The notes: a model not told the origin generated them from the sequence alone. Shown: positions 1 to 8,591, counted from the first letter of the stretch. The stretch: 64,000 bases of DNA from Myxococcales bacterium (GCA_022563535.1 JADFNE010000003.1:62001-126000); one strand, 5' to 3'. Translations and numbers: made by a program.

Positions 1-507
1 AGCCGAAGTGGCGCCGAGCATCTCGTCGCTCCATCGCAACAGGCGATCGCGATCTTCGGGCAGCACCCCCAACATGTCCCCGATCACGATCATCGGCAGG
101 GGTGCGGCGAGGTCGCGCACAAAGTCGCACTCACCGCGCGCGGCGACGTGATCGACCAACTCGTTGCAGATCTTTCGGATCTTGGGCTCGTGATCCTCCA
201 CCCGTCGCGGGGTAAAGCCGCGATTGACGATGGCGCGTCGCAGGCGGTGAGCGGGGTCGTCCATGTTGATCATCGAGGGGACCCACGAAGCGCTTTCTGG
301 GCGCGAACCCTCAGCCGAACAGAAGGTCTCGGAATCTTTTGAAATCGAGAGAATATCTTCGTGCAGGGTGACGCCCCAGACCTTGGCTTCCTCGTCATAG
401 TAGACGGGCGCATGCTCGCGCATCCAGCGGTACGACTCGATAGGATCGCCGCCATAGAAATTGCCGTCGAGTAAACGGATCTCGGGTCGTGTTGGGTGGT
501 TCGGCAG
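1..507 (-). CDS. cytochrome P450, N-terminal part (runs off the window)
   Basis: About 169 residues are visible; the gene continues beyond the left edge, so the heme-binding Cys loop is not seen. The segment MDDPAHRLRR (about residues 82-91), followed by FTPRR, is the conserved substrate-side helix region of bacterial P450s of the CYP107/CYP125-like type, and the following helix (EPKIRKICNELVD) also fits. It is a predicted soluble heme monooxygenase that would need ferredoxin and reductase partners; substrate unknown. An in-frame TAG lies just upstream and no ATG, GTG or TTG occurs before the conserved N-terminus, so I place the start at a CTG preceded by a good ribosome binding site. The first ATG (residue 29) would cut into the fold. 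It lies 38 bases after the MFS gene on the same strand and may be co-transcribed with it. Confidence 0.85.
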   Translation of the reverse strand, partial: MPNHPTRPEIRLLDGNFYGGDPIESYRWMREHAPVYYDEEAKVWGVTLHEDILSISKDSETFCSAEGSRPESASWVPSMINMDDPAHRLRRAIVNRGFTPRRVEDHEPKIRKICNELVDHVAARGECDFVRDLAAPLPMIVIGDMLGVLPEDRDRLLRWSDEMLGATSA

Positions 508-520
508 TGGTTCTCTCCCC
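505..520 (-). promoter_or_regulatory. ribosome binding site and putative CTG start of the P450 gene
   Basis: Reading the minus strand, GGGGAGAG is followed by five bases and then CTG, in frame with the P450. No standard start codon exists between the upstream in-frame TAG and conserved P450 sequence. A rare CTG start is therefore the simplest reading; a sequencing error or frameshift is the alternative. Confidence 0.5.
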
Positions 521-545
521 GGCCCCTAGCCCCAGCTCAGGGTCA

Positions 546-1766
546 TCACGAATTTGCTGCAGGTCTGGAGTCGACCCAACCAGTTTGCCCGATTCTTTGA
601 ATCCAGACCAGCGTAGAACAAGCCGCGACGATCGCCCCCACCACAAACGCCAGCACGTGGTACACCCCGACGAACCCCTGACTGGGCGCCACAATCTCGA
701 CGACCGCGACCGCACTCGCACCAATTCCAAACGTCAACGTAAACTTGAGCCCGTAGGCTGTGGACCTCCAGCGCTCCGGCGTCAATTGAGCAAACAAGCT
801 GTTCTCGATCGGCTGCATGCCCAGCGCGAAGAAGGCAAACAGCGCCGCTGCCGCGAACAGCGCGTACTCGGACGAGTACGGGATCAAGAGGACCGCCGGT
901 AGACTCGCAGCGTGAAACAGCAGGTAGGAGGTCGGCAAGGGGAAACGGTCTGCGATCCGGCCGCCGATGTATTGCCCTCCGATCCCTGCACACATGGCGA
1001 GCGAAGTAGCGAAGCCAAAATTCAGAAAATGGATGCGTTCGGAAAATAGGGCCGGTTGGGCCACCGAGTTGGCTCGGTAGCTGAAACCCGCGAGCAGCGC
1101 GGCTGCGCAGAGGATCACGAAACTCGCGATGAGCAGGCGAGGTACTGGGGCACCGGTGTGTACGGCTTCTTGTTGCGCCCCCGGTGGGGGTTCTTCGAAG
1201 CGCAGGGCTCCGGTGGCGAGTGCGACCATCAGGATTCCAATGCCCGTCACGACGAAGGTCGTTTGGCTTCCGAATGTCAATGCGAGATAGCCCGTGACGG
1301 CCGGACCGAGCACGATCCCGATGTTTCCAAAAATACCGTTGATGCCCAGTGCGGTGCCCCGCGCCGAGATGCTTCGCGATATCAGACCCATTCCGGCGGG
1401 GTGGTATGTGCTGGCGCCGAGTCCCGCAAATGCCAGACACACGACGATTGGCCAACCCGGTGTTACGAAGCCCGCCGCGAACATCGCGCCCCCTGAAAGC
1501 AACAACCCGGTTGTCACGAGCACCCGGCCGCCAAAGCGGTCGGCCAGGTAGCCGGCGGGAAGGGCTCCAAAGCCGAGCAGCATGTACCCGATCAGGCTCC
1601 AGCCGAGGACTTCTTCGATCGGGAGACCGATTTCTACCGCAAACACCACGGCAAGGGTGGGGTACGCAAGTTCGACGTAGTGGGTGAGGGCATGCGCCGC
1701 ACCGGTGAAGGCGAGCACTCTTTTTTCGTTTGCGTCAAAGCGGGATAGGGAAGCGGTTGCTGCCAT
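546..1766 (-). CDS. MFS transporter, fosmidomycin-resistance (Fsr)-like
   Basis: A 406-residue integral membrane protein with the 12-helix major facilitator pattern: hydrophobic segments throughout, a loop 2-3 motif GYLADRFGGR (about 71-80) and a matching GGRIADRF in the second half. The N-terminus GAAHALTHYVELAYPTLAV and the STYHPAG segment resemble the Fsr/YfiS-type subfamily of small-molecule efflux pumps. It most likely exports a small hydrophobic or anionic compound; no substrate can be read from sequence. It follows the VOC gene by 65 bases and precedes the P450 by 38 bases on the same strand, so the run Trx-VOC-MFS-P450 could be one transcript. Family call is firm, subfamily moderate. 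Confidence 0.85.
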   Translation of the reverse strand: MAATASLSRFDANEKRVLAFTGAAHALTHYVELAYPTLAVVFAVEIGLPIEEVLGWSLIGYMLLGFGALPAGYLADRFGGRVLVTTGLLLSGGAMFAAGFVTPGWPIVVCLAFAGLGASTYHPAGMGLISRSISARGTALGINGIFGNIGIVLGPAVTGYLALTFGSQTTFVVTGIGILMVALATGALRFEEPPPGAQQEAVHTGAPVPRLLIASFVILCAAALLAGFSYRANSVAQPALFSERIHFLNFGFATSLAMCAGIGGQYIGGRIADRFPLPTSYLLFHAASLPAVLLIPYSSEYALFAAAALFAFFALGMQPIENSLFAQLTPERWRSTAYGLKFTLTFGIGASAVAVVEIVAPSQGFVGVYHVLAFVVGAIVAACSTLVWIQRIGQTGWVDSRPAANS

Positions 1767-1831
1767 TGGGAGCGTTTAGCCGACTAAATCCTTCAATTCA
1801 AGCGCTCGCACTCGCCAGCCACGAATCCCCA

Positions 1832-2287
1832 TCAGCCGCCACCACGCACCTTCAGGGGAAGTTCGACGCCTTCCTCGAGGTGGCCCTTGCCGGGCACAAA
1901 GTTGGCTTCGATGCGAATCCCATCGGGATCCTCGAACAGCACGGAGTAGTAACCCGGCGCAAACCTGCCGTCTTCTGGTGGATGAACGATCTTGGCTCCG
2001 ATTTCCAGCGCCACCGCGTGAATGGCATCGACGTCTTCTCGAGAGCGCGCGCGAAAGCACACATGATGCAGGCCCACGCGGCGCTGATCGAATGCGGAGT
2101 CCTCGAATTCGGGCGCTACCGGTGCAATCGCCACCCCTGTTCTGCCACCCACGCAATAGAGGAAGTCGTCCTCATCCATGATGGTTTGCAGGCTCATGGA
2201 GTTCAACAGCCGCCTGTAGAAAGGAACTGAGCGGCTCATGTCGCTCACGCTCAACTGGACGTGAGCGATCCCGTTGATGTTCACCAT
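1832..2287 (-). CDS. VOC-superfamily (glyoxalase/dioxygenase-like) protein
   Basis: A 151-residue protein with the vicinal oxygen chelate fold layout: an opening HVQLSVSDMSRSVPFYRRLL module, a central LHHVCFRARSREDVDAI strand-helix module and a closing YYSVLFEDPDGIRIE module. His and Glu at the usual positions (HVQ near residue 9, HHV near 74, RIEANF near the end) could form a divalent metal site. Typical activities are lyase, isomerase or extradiol dioxygenase; the exact reaction cannot be assigned. It lies between the thioredoxin-like gene and the MFS exporter on the same strand. Confidence 0.85.
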   Translation of the reverse strand: MVNINGIAHVQLSVSDMSRSVPFYRRLLNSMSLQTIMDEDDFLYCVGGRTGVAIAPVAPEFEDSAFDQRRVGLHHVCFRARSREDVDAIHAVALEIGAKIVHPPEDGRFAPGYYSVLFEDPDGIRIEANFVPGKGHLEEGVELPLKVRGGG

Positions 2288-2349
2288 GTTTCATTTCCGT
2301 TCCACGCGATGAAGAGGGCCGACATGTTCAGTTTTTCTTTGTCAGCGTG

Positions 2350-2952
2350 TCAGCGGTAGAGCAGTCGGGCGAGTTTGGCTCGAAAGGCTCGCGTTACATC
2401 GTGGTCTGAACCCAGCACGTCGAACAACTCGAGCATGGCGCGACGCGCTGCCTCATCCTCGAAGTCGGGTGATGCCTTCACGACCTCGAGATAGATCTCG
2501 AGCGCATCTTCGTGCTGGTTGCGCGACGCGAGGTCTGCGCCTAGCTGCAGTTGGGCTGCGGGACCGTCCGGGGCGTCGGTTTTGTCTGTGGGTTGGGCTT
2601 CGGCGGGGGGCGGGATCAACTTGGCCAGGAACTCGCGCACCGAGGCCTCGGGTTGTGCGCCGACGAACTCGGCGACGATTTTTCCATCCGCAATACCGAC
2701 GACGGCCGGGATGCTCCGCACATTGAACCGTTGCGAAGCCTCTGGAGCGGTTTCGGTGTCGACCTTGACCAGCAGGAAGGCGCCGGCAAATTCCTCTGCA
2801 AGCGACTCGAGCAGCGGACCGAGGGCGCGACACGGTCCACACCACTCTGCCCAGAAGTCGACCACCACGGGTTGCTGCGTCGAACCGCGGATCGCAACTT
2901 CTTCAAAGTTTGCGTCGTTCGCATTGACCACGAACTGCGAGTCACTCGGCAT
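2350..2952 (-). CDS. thioredoxin-domain protein with C-terminal TPR-like region (YbbN/CnoX-like)
   Basis: A 200-residue protein: thioredoxin fold over residues 1-115 with the active site EWCGPC (Cys38, Cys41) and the cis-Pro loop RSIPAV, followed by an acidic Pro-rich linker and a helical region (about 130-200) that resembles the TPR-like tail of the chaperone-redoxin YbbN/CnoX. No signal peptide, so cytosolic. Escherichia coli YbbN lacks the canonical CGPC pair, so this version keeps full redox chemistry. A role in protecting proteins under oxidative stress is inferred from family only. The first gene of a possible minus-strand run ending in the P450. Confidence 0.85.
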   Translation of the reverse strand: MPSDSQFVVNANDANFEEVAIRGSTQQPVVVDFWAEWCGPCRALGPLLESLAEEFAGAFLLVKVDTETAPEASQRFNVRSIPAVVGIADGKIVAEFVGAQPEASVREFLAKLIPPPAEAQPTDKTDAPDGPAAQLQLGADLASRNQHEDALEIYLEVVKASPDFEDEAARRAMLELFDVLGSDHDVTRAFRAKLARLLYR

Positions 2953-3026
2953 GGTGGGGCCAGTCTAGCCCTCATTGGGTTTGTCTGGGGCTCTCCGTCA
3001 GGCGGCGCAGGTGGTAGAATTCCGGC

Positions 3027-3875
3027 ATGGAATACGGACTGACCTACTTTCCGACCGACATCTCGATGCATCCAGGTGAATTCGCCGCCGCCGCCGAGGC
3101 GCGGGGGTTCGAGTCTGTCTGGTTTGCTGAGCACTCTCACATGCCACTCGGCCCCATCACCCCGGGACCCCCTGCGGGCGACGAGGCGGGTCTGCCCCGT
3201 GAGTACTACGCGGTCTCGGATCCGTTCGTTGCGCTGAGCTTTGCTGCGGCGACCACGACCACGCTGAAACTCGGCAGCGGAATCTGCCTGGTTCCCCAGC
3301 GCGACGTATTTCAGACCGCAAAGCAGGTGGCGAGCCTCGATCTCTACTCTGGGGGGCGTTTTCTGTTCGGCATCGGCGGCGGGTGGAACCAGCCCGAAAT
3401 GGAAAATCACGGCATCCCCCATCGCGACCGGTTCGTCATCATGCGCGAAAAGGTCGAAGCCATGATTCAACTCTGGACCGAAGAGCAAGCCGAGTACCAC
3501 GGCAACTTCGTCGACTTCAGTGCTTGTCACGCCTGGCCCAAGCCCGTGCAGTCCCCGTATCCGCCCATTCATGTCGGCGGCGCGGGGCCCGCCGCAATTC
3601 GGCGCGCGGTTCGCTACGGCGACGGTTGGATTCCGCTCATGGCCGCAGGAGACGACGATCCCCTGCTGCTGATTCCGCGTCTGCACCGGGAGTTGGAAGA
3701 GGCGGGGCGCGACGTGGAGCGTTTCGAAATCACGATCTACTTCTGTCCGGCAGACCCCGAGGTCGTGAAGCGCTGTGAAGAAGCCGGGGTATCGCGAGTG
3801 TTGTTCGGGGCGCCTTCGGTCGCAGCGGATGCATTGCTCCCCGCGCTCGACCAGTTGGCTGAACTCACGAAGTAG
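3027..3875 (+). CDS. LLM-class F420-dependent oxidoreductase (TIGR03619-type)
   Basis: A 282-residue TIM-barrel protein of the luciferase-like monooxygenase class. Family landmarks: N-terminal GLTYFPTDISMHPGEFA, the SVWFAEHSHMPL segment, GSGICLVPQRDVFQTAKQVASLD, the glycine-rich FLFGIGGGWNQPEMENHG, and the C-terminal PPIHVGGAGPAAIRRAVRYGDGWIP. These fit subfamilies that use deazaflavin F420 rather than FMN. Substrate unknown; mycobacterial relatives act on lipids or xenobiotics. Starts at ATG closely behind a GGTGG-like site. It ends head-on seven bases from the Nfu gene. A second member of the class lies at 47130. Confidence 0.85.
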   Translation: MEYGLTYFPTDISMHPGEFAAAAEARGFESVWFAEHSHMPLGPITPGPPAGDEAGLPREYYAVSDPFVALSFAAATTTTLKLGSGICLVPQRDVFQTAKQVASLDLYSGGRFLFGIGGGWNQPEMENHGIPHRDRFVIMREKVEAMIQLWTEEQAEYHGNFVDFSACHAWPKPVQSPYPPIHVGGAGPAAIRRAVRYGDGWIPLMAAGDDDPLLLIPRLHRELEEAGRDVERFEITIYFCPADPEVVKRCEEAGVSRVLFGAPSVAADALLPALDQLAELTK

Positions 3876-3882
3876 CTCGAAT

Positions 3883-4629
3883 TCAGAATCCCGATTCGTA
3901 GTAGGGGTTCGCACCAGCGGCGTGATCGGTGGTGTCCATGATCTCGCTGATCTCCGGAATTTGCGATCGCAATGTGGTTTCGACGCCTTGTCTCAGGGTG
4001 GCGCTCGCCATGCCGCAACCCTGGCAGCCACCTCCCATGTGCAGGAAGATGCGAGTGCCCTGTACATCGAGTAGTGAGATGTAGCCGCCGTGACTGGCGA
4101 CCGAGGGATTGATTTCGCTGTCGAGGATTGCCTGGACGCGGTTGCGCAGTTCGTCTTCGGGGCCCGTGCCCGCAGCGGCTGCGGCGATCGCGTCTACCGG
4201 CGAAGCGACGTCATCGACTGTCGGATCGAGTCCGCTGCGAATTGCGTCTTCAATCGGTTGCAACAGCTTGGGCCATTCGGCCCCGGCGTGCTTGGCCACG
4301 ATCAACATGTTGCCCTTTACGATCACCGAATGAACTCCGGCCACGCGCATGATCCGCTGAACCATCGGCCAGCCCTCTGCTTCTCCGTACGTCTCGAAGA
4401 ACTCGGTCTTGTCCGGCGACAGATCGCGATTGAGGATGATCTTGCAGGTGTCGGTTTCGGGGCCGGGATCGCTGAGCTGAATTTCGAGGGGTTGTTCCAC
4501 GCTGTCACTTTCGGCATTTGCTTCGGTGTTGGTTGCGGTTTCGCTTTCGGGTTGGCTTTCGGAATCGGCGGCCCGATCGTCGCCGGGGTCGCCGCCCAGG
4601 AAATTCTTTACGCGTTCGATGACATTCAT
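3883..4629 (-). CDS. Nfu/NifU-type iron-sulfur scaffold protein
   Basis: A 248-residue protein. After an acidic, low-complexity N-terminus (about 10-50) comes an Nfu N-terminal domain (about 60-135: VQRIMRVAGVHSVIVKGNMLIV) and a NifU C-terminal domain (about 160-240) with the cluster-binding pair CQGC at 202-205, ending in HAAGANPYYES as in NfuA-type proteins. It receives or carries 4Fe-4S clusters to client apoproteins in the cytosol. Its ATG overlaps the stop of the upstream ygfZ-like gene in an ATGA, which implies translational coupling and shared function in Fe-S maturation. Confidence 0.93.
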   Translation of the reverse strand: MNVIERVKNFLGGDPGDDRAADSESQPESETATNTEANAESDSVEQPLEIQLSDPGPETDTCKIILNRDLSPDKTEFFETYGEAEGWPMVQRIMRVAGVHSVIVKGNMLIVAKHAGAEWPKLLQPIEDAIRSGLDPTVDDVASPVDAIAAAAAGTGPEDELRNRVQAILDSEINPSVASHGGYISLLDVQGTRIFLHMGGGCQGCGMASATLRQGVETTLRSQIPEISEIMDTTDHAAGANPYYESGF

Positions 4630-6503
4630 GTTGCTGCTCCCCCGTTGGCGCTTTGGCTCGCTCCGGACAAGAGTAGCACCCGGTGCTCCATTTCCTTGAG
4701 CGGCATCAGATCGCCTTTGCGCGACGCCACTTCCATGCCGTCGCGGTAGACGGCTTCGGCGTCCGCCGGCCGGTTCAGCGCCTCCAGGGCCTTGCCCCGC
4801 GCCAGATAGACCGCAGAATTCTTGGCATCGACCTCACACGCCTTGGCGTAGTGCGACTCAGCGCGTTCCCATTCGCCGAGGGTCGACAGCGCGTTCCCAC
4901 TGCCAAACAGCGCCACCTGGTCGTCAGGATCGATTTCGAGTACCTGGCTGAACATGCTCAGTTTTCGCTTGGCGTCACTCAGCGCTTGCTGCTGCACCTG
5001 CGCATCGATCTCGTCGCTGGTGATGCCAGTTCCGGTGCCCAACGCCAAGCTCTTCTGCATCGCCTTGGCGGCCTCGTTTTCCGCGGAAATCTTGTCGCCG
5101 ATCTTCATGTAGTAGAGCGAGAGATTGGTATTCACCATTGGCGCTTCGGGGGCCAATTCCTCGAGCCGCTTGAAAATGTCGATGGCCTCGTGAAAGCGCT
5201 GGGAGCGTCCGAGGATTACCCCGACGGCCTCGTAGCCGTCTGAAAAACCCGGATCGAGCTGCAGCGCATCTTCGAGAATCGAGAGCGCTTGCTCCTCCGC
5301 CCCCTGAGCGAAGACGCGAATCGCGCGGTCATAGAGGAACGCCACACGCTCATCGCGACCCGGTGCATGGTAAAACGGCAACAGCGTGACCCGTGCTGCG
5401 ATCGGGCCCTGCTTTCCCTGAATGTCGATTTCGGTTCCGGGTGTGCGGTGGGCTTTGTCCAGATAGGCAAAGGCGATCGGGTAGCCGAGGACCGGCGAGA
5501 GTGTGCGGGAAACAATCTGGCCGATGCTCTTTTCGTTCTCGCTCGCATGAAGAGCTTGACCGGGGTCGGGCAGGCTTTCGAGCAGCGCTGCTTGCTGGGA
5601 CCAATCTCCTTGCTGGGCACACTCGAAGACGAGTCCCCGCAGCCCAAAGGGCAGGGCGCCATAGGTGCGCACTCGAGCGATCACTTCCTGTCCCAGGTAG
5701 CACCCTTTGGTGTAACTCACCGCATGTTGTTCGAGTCCGGTTTCGGGCAGGATGCATTTGCGATCTCGAGTGTCGGGGCCGACCCGTACCTGGCCCGCTT
5801 CAATGCGCATGATTTCCAACACCAGAGAAAGTTCGGGTTCGACGAGCACCTCGAACCCGACTTGCCGGGCGGCCCGTTCCAACCTCTCCTCAGCGCGTTC
5901 GGCCGCCGAAGCGGGGTTCTTGGGCAGGGCGATCAGATAGCCGGCGTCACCGGTAAGCGAGCGAGAAATGACAAGGCCGGGCTCGTCGGGCGCGAATTCC
6001 AATTCGCGAATGCCGTACGACTCGAAGCCTTCCCAGGCAACAGACCCATCTGCCTTGCAGGCCTCTTCGATCGCATGCCTGGCGTCCGGGCCCTGCAGCG
6101 TGCTGAACTGGTAGTCGTCCGAGACATCCGTGCAGCTCACGTCGTCCGAGAACAGGAAGTCGTCGAATGCCGCGAGCAGCTGCGGCACGGCTTCGCGCTC
6201 GAGGATCAACAGGAATGCCGCTGGAGTTTCCGCCTTCGCCGGAAGCCGGTGCAGCGAAAAAAAATGCAACAACTGTCCCTGCCGATTCACTCGTGCAGAA
6301 AAATTGCCTTCGCCCGCTGCGAGGGCATCGACTTCGTTCGTCACCTGGCTGTGGAGGAAACTCGCAGCGTCCTTGCCACGAGCGAGGATGGCACCGGGGT
6401 TCGCGAGTCCACAGGCACCGGCTTCTCCCCGAGCCAACCGGGCAAAGAAGCCCGATTTCCGGACGGCACCGGCGAGTTCAAGAGTGTTCGATTCAGGAAT
6501 CAT
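4626..6503 (-). CDS. ygfZ: YgfZ/GcvT-fold protein fused to C-terminal TPR repeats
   Basis: A 625-residue protein. Residues 1-385 are a tetrahydrofolate-binding YgfZ fold with the diagnostic KGCYLGQE at 266-273; its Cys is the functional residue of YgfZ/IBA57. Residues about 385-600 are a TPR array (helix pairs around AIRVFAQGAEEQALSILEDAL, AIDIFKRLEELAPEAP and ERAESHYAKACEVDAKNSAVY). YgfZ and IBA57 take part in maturation of certain 4Fe-4S enzymes. Ordinary YgfZ proteins stop near 330 residues, so the TPR tail is unusual and may dock clients or the downstream Nfu protein. The ATG at 6503 is preferred over a longer upstream reading that is basic and unlike the family. It lies 73 bases after the A-type carrier gene. 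Confidence 0.9.
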   Translation of the reverse strand: MIPESNTLELAGAVRKSGFFARLARGEAGACGLANPGAILARGKDAASFLHSQVTNEVDALAAGEGNFSARVNRQGQLLHFFSLHRLPAKAETPAAFLLILEREAVPQLLAAFDDFLFSDDVSCTDVSDDYQFSTLQGPDARHAIEEACKADGSVAWEGFESYGIRELEFAPDEPGLVISRSLTGDAGYLIALPKNPASAAERAEERLERAARQVGFEVLVEPELSLVLEIMRIEAGQVRVGPDTRDRKCILPETGLEQHAVSYTKGCYLGQEVIARVRTYGALPFGLRGLVFECAQQGDWSQQAALLESLPDPGQALHASENEKSIGQIVSRTLSPVLGYPIAFAYLDKAHRTPGTEIDIQGKQGPIAARVTLLPFYHAPGRDERVAFLYDRAIRVFAQGAEEQALSILEDALQLDPGFSDGYEAVGVILGRSQRFHEAIDIFKRLEELAPEAPMVNTNLSLYYMKIGDKISAENEAAKAMQKSLALGTGTGITSDEIDAQVQQQALSDAKRKLSMFSQVLEIDPDDQVALFGSGNALSTLGEWERAESHYAKACEVDAKNSAVYLARGKALEALNRPADAEAVYRDGMEVASRKGDLMPLKEMEHRVLLLSGASQSANGGAAT

Positions 6504-6576
6504 GGCGTTGTTCCGCGACCTGACGATGCGAGAGCGGGCTCTGGGCCCGGGCAGATCGCAGCGGACTGCCAGCGTC

Positions 6577-6987
6577 TCAGATCGAGAAGCTCTCCCCACA
6601 CCCACAGGTGTTCGACGCTTGTGGATTTTGGAAAACGAATCCGCGGCCTTCGAGGCCGCTCTGGTGGTCGAGGGTGATTCCGCTGAGATAGATCGTGCTT
6701 TTGCGGTCGAGGAATACCTTGAAGTTCGCGAAGTCGATCACCGTATCGCCCTCTTGTTCTTCGGTGAATTCGAGGCAGTAGCTCAAGCCGGAGCACCCGC
6801 CGCCCTTGATGCCGAGGCGAAGACCGGGCATTCCCTCTTCTATGAGCAGGCGCCGGACTTCCGTTTTAGCCGCCGGGGTAAGGGACACGACCTGGTTGTT
6901 GCCGGATTCGTCTGAGGATTGAGTGGCGGCCGGGGCGGTCCATTCCAGGGGCGCGCTGACTTTGCTGCTCGATGATTCGTCGGCCAT
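6577..6987 (-). CDS. A-type iron-sulfur carrier (IscA/ErpA/HesB family)
   Basis: A 136-residue protein with a 30-residue Ser-rich leader followed by the HesB fold. The three cluster ligands are present: Cys65 in GGGCSG and Cys128/Cys130 in TCGCG near the C-terminus. A-type carriers pass Fe-S clusters from a scaffold to apoproteins. It is the first gene of a minus-strand set with the YgfZ-TPR and Nfu genes. The leader is longer than in Escherichia coli IscA, but I see no targeting signal in it. Whether it is the ErpA, IscA or SufA orthologue cannot be decided here. Confidence 0.92.
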   Translation of the reverse strand: MADESSSSKVSAPLEWTAPAATQSSDESGNNQVVSLTPAAKTEVRRLLIEEGMPGLRLGIKGGGCSGLSYCLEFTEEQEGDTVIDFANFKVFLDRKSTIYLSGITLDHQSGLEGRGFVFQNPQASNTCGCGESFSI

Positions 6988-7326
6988 GGTCTCGTTCTCC
7001 GTCCTCTAGATCGTTGTAGATCTCGTCGCGATCGCGTCCGCGTCAAGCCATCGTTCTTCGTGTGTAGTCCGCGTGTGGGCTCGAACAATTGTGTCTCGAC
7101 CCGGGTACTCTCGACTCATCGGCAAAAACCAGCACGGAATTGATAACACCGCGCCCGCCTTGGGCAAAAAATGAGTAATTTCAGCGGTCTAGCGACCTCT
7201 GAGTGTAACGCCGCTCACGCCGGGAAACAAGTTTGGACCGGCAGCACGTGCGCGGAACGCATGCGAGTAGGTCGTCTGCGGGGCGCAAGAAGCGCTGGGG
7301 TGGTTGTGAGTGGCAGTTCCCGGGGT
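6988..7326. other. non-coding gap upstream of the Fe-S operon
   Basis: Non-coding by my reading. It lies upstream of the A-type carrier gene and beyond the stop of the small membrane protein gene, so it should hold the promoter of the Fe-S set. The AT-richer stretch AATTGATAACAC near 7139 is a possible promoter element, but I could not identify a clear IscR-type site or a structured RNA. Confidence 0.4.
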
Positions 7327-7692
7327 CTAGAGGAAATCGTAGAAATTGGCCCAGTAGGCGGCGATGCAGCTCGCGATCCAGGTGGTGACGATGAGCCACG
7401 AAATAGCGCCGAACTTTTTGCGCGAATGGATCTCCCAGCGAAAGCCGCGAAGCGTCAACAGCGCCAAGATGACCAGTGCGACTATGGGACCCGCACGGCG
7501 ATCCCGCACTGCGTAGAGCATCACCGGAGCGACGAACGCCACGACATGCACGACTAGGACGATCAGCACCGGCCACAGGCTCGAATCGCGTAAGTAGGGC
7601 ATGATCCACATGTCGACACCCTGGGGATTCTCGCTGTCGGAAACAGGCTCGTCGCTGACTTTGTCGTGAGGAACTTCTCGTAGACTGGTCAT
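7327..7692 (-). CDS. small membrane protein of unknown function
   Basis: A 121-residue protein when started at the ATG encoding MTSLREVPH. Three hydrophobic helices are visible (about residues 38-60, 67-85 and 98-115), the first after a polar acidic N-terminus and the second preceded by DRRAGP. A basic patch (RWEIHSRKKF) lies between helices 2 and 3. I do not recognise the family. It is divergent from the BtuF-like gene, with a short shared promoter gap of about 90 bases. Confidence 0.6.
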   Translation of the reverse strand: MTSLREVPHDKVSDEPVSDSENPQGVDMWIMPYLRDSSLWPVLIVLVVHVVAFVAPVMLYAVRDRRAGPIVALVILALLTLRGFRWEIHSRKKFGAISWLIVTTWIASCIAAYWANFYDFL

Positions 7693-7784
7693 CGGACACA
7701 ATCTATCAACCGCAGGCGTCGGTCGCACGGATCCATGCGATGGCCTGTGAGAATCACCGGGGTTGCGGGGGATACAGGAATTCG

Positions 7785-8591
7785 ATGCTGTCTTATCGAC
7801 AACCCAACGGGCCTCAGCGCATTGTCTGCTTGACCGAGGAACCGACTGAAATCCTGTACAGCCTGGGACAGGGCGATCGCGTGGTCGGCATCAGCGCCTA
7901 CACCGTGCGTCCCCCCGAGGCCAAGCGCGAAAAGCCGGTGGTCTCGGCCTTCGTCGGGGGTAGCGTGTCCAAGATTGCGGCGCTGCGTCCCGACCTCGTG
8001 ATCGGCTTTTCGGACATCCAGGCCGACCTCGCCCGGGATTTGATCGCTGCCAACTTGCCCGTGTTGATTTTCAACCAGCGCAGCATTCAAGAAATCCTCG
8101 ACGTCATCGTCGATCTCGGCAGCCTGGTGCATTGTCGCAAGGCGGCCCAGCAGATGGTTGCGCAGTACGTCTCGCATTTGGAAGCTGTACACGAACGAGC
8201 TGAGGCGCGCGCCGATCGGCCCCGGGTTTATTTCGAAGAGTGGGACGACCCGATGATCTGCGGGATTCGCTGGGTGAGTGAACTGATCGAAATTGCGGGA
8301 GGCAAGGACATCTTCAGCGAACGCGCCCAAGGCAAACTCGCCAAGGAGCGCTTTGTCGACGAAAAAGAGGTGCTTGCGGCGGACCCCGAGATCATGTTGG
8401 CCAGTTGGTGTGGCAAACCGTTGGATGTGGCATCGGTTCGCGCGCGCAAGACGATGGGAAGTATTTCGGCGCTGCAAACCCGCCGGTTGTTCGAAGTGCC
8501 ACCCGAGATCATTTTGCAACCCGGTCCCGCCTGTTTGACCGACGGTCTCGATCGCCTGGAACAAATCATCTCCGGGGAGGTCGATCCTTGA
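7785..8591 (+). CDS. BtuF-like (COG0614) periplasmic-binding-fold protein without a signal peptide
   Basis: A 268-residue two-lobed binding protein of the class that holds cobalamin or iron chelates: N-lobe RIVCLTEEPTEILYSLGQGDRVVGIS, the linker helix region QEILDVIVDLGSLV, and C-lobe WVSELIEIAGGKDIF. Start chosen at the ATG after AGGAA. The N-terminus is MLSYRQPNGPQRIV, with no hydrophobic segment and no lipobox, so export is not apparent, and no ABC permease or ATPase gene is adjacent. A cytosolic, solitary member of the family is the plain reading. It is followed 44 bases later by a flavoprotein gene. Confidence 0.82.
   Translation: MLSYRQPNGPQRIVCLTEEPTEILYSLGQGDRVVGISAYTVRPPEAKREKPVVSAFVGGSVSKIAALRPDLVIGFSDIQADLARDLIAANLPVLIFNQRSIQEILDVIVDLGSLVHCRKAAQQMVAQYVSHLEAVHERAEARADRPRVYFEEWDDPMICGIRWVSELIEIAGGKDIFSERAQGKLAKERFVDEKEVLAADPEIMLASWCGKPLDVASVRARKTMGSISALQTRRLFEVPPEIILQPGPACLTDGLDRLEQIISGEVDP

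Noticed and set aside
2616-3914. Minus-strand open frame of 432 codons across the LLM oxidoreductase gene
   Set aside because: It overlaps two well-supported genes in other frames and its product lacks family features.
5289-6677. Plus-strand open frame of 462 codons opposite ygfZ-TPR
   Set aside because: It is the antisense of a gene with a clear KGCYLGQE motif and TPRs. Its product has no recognisable pattern.
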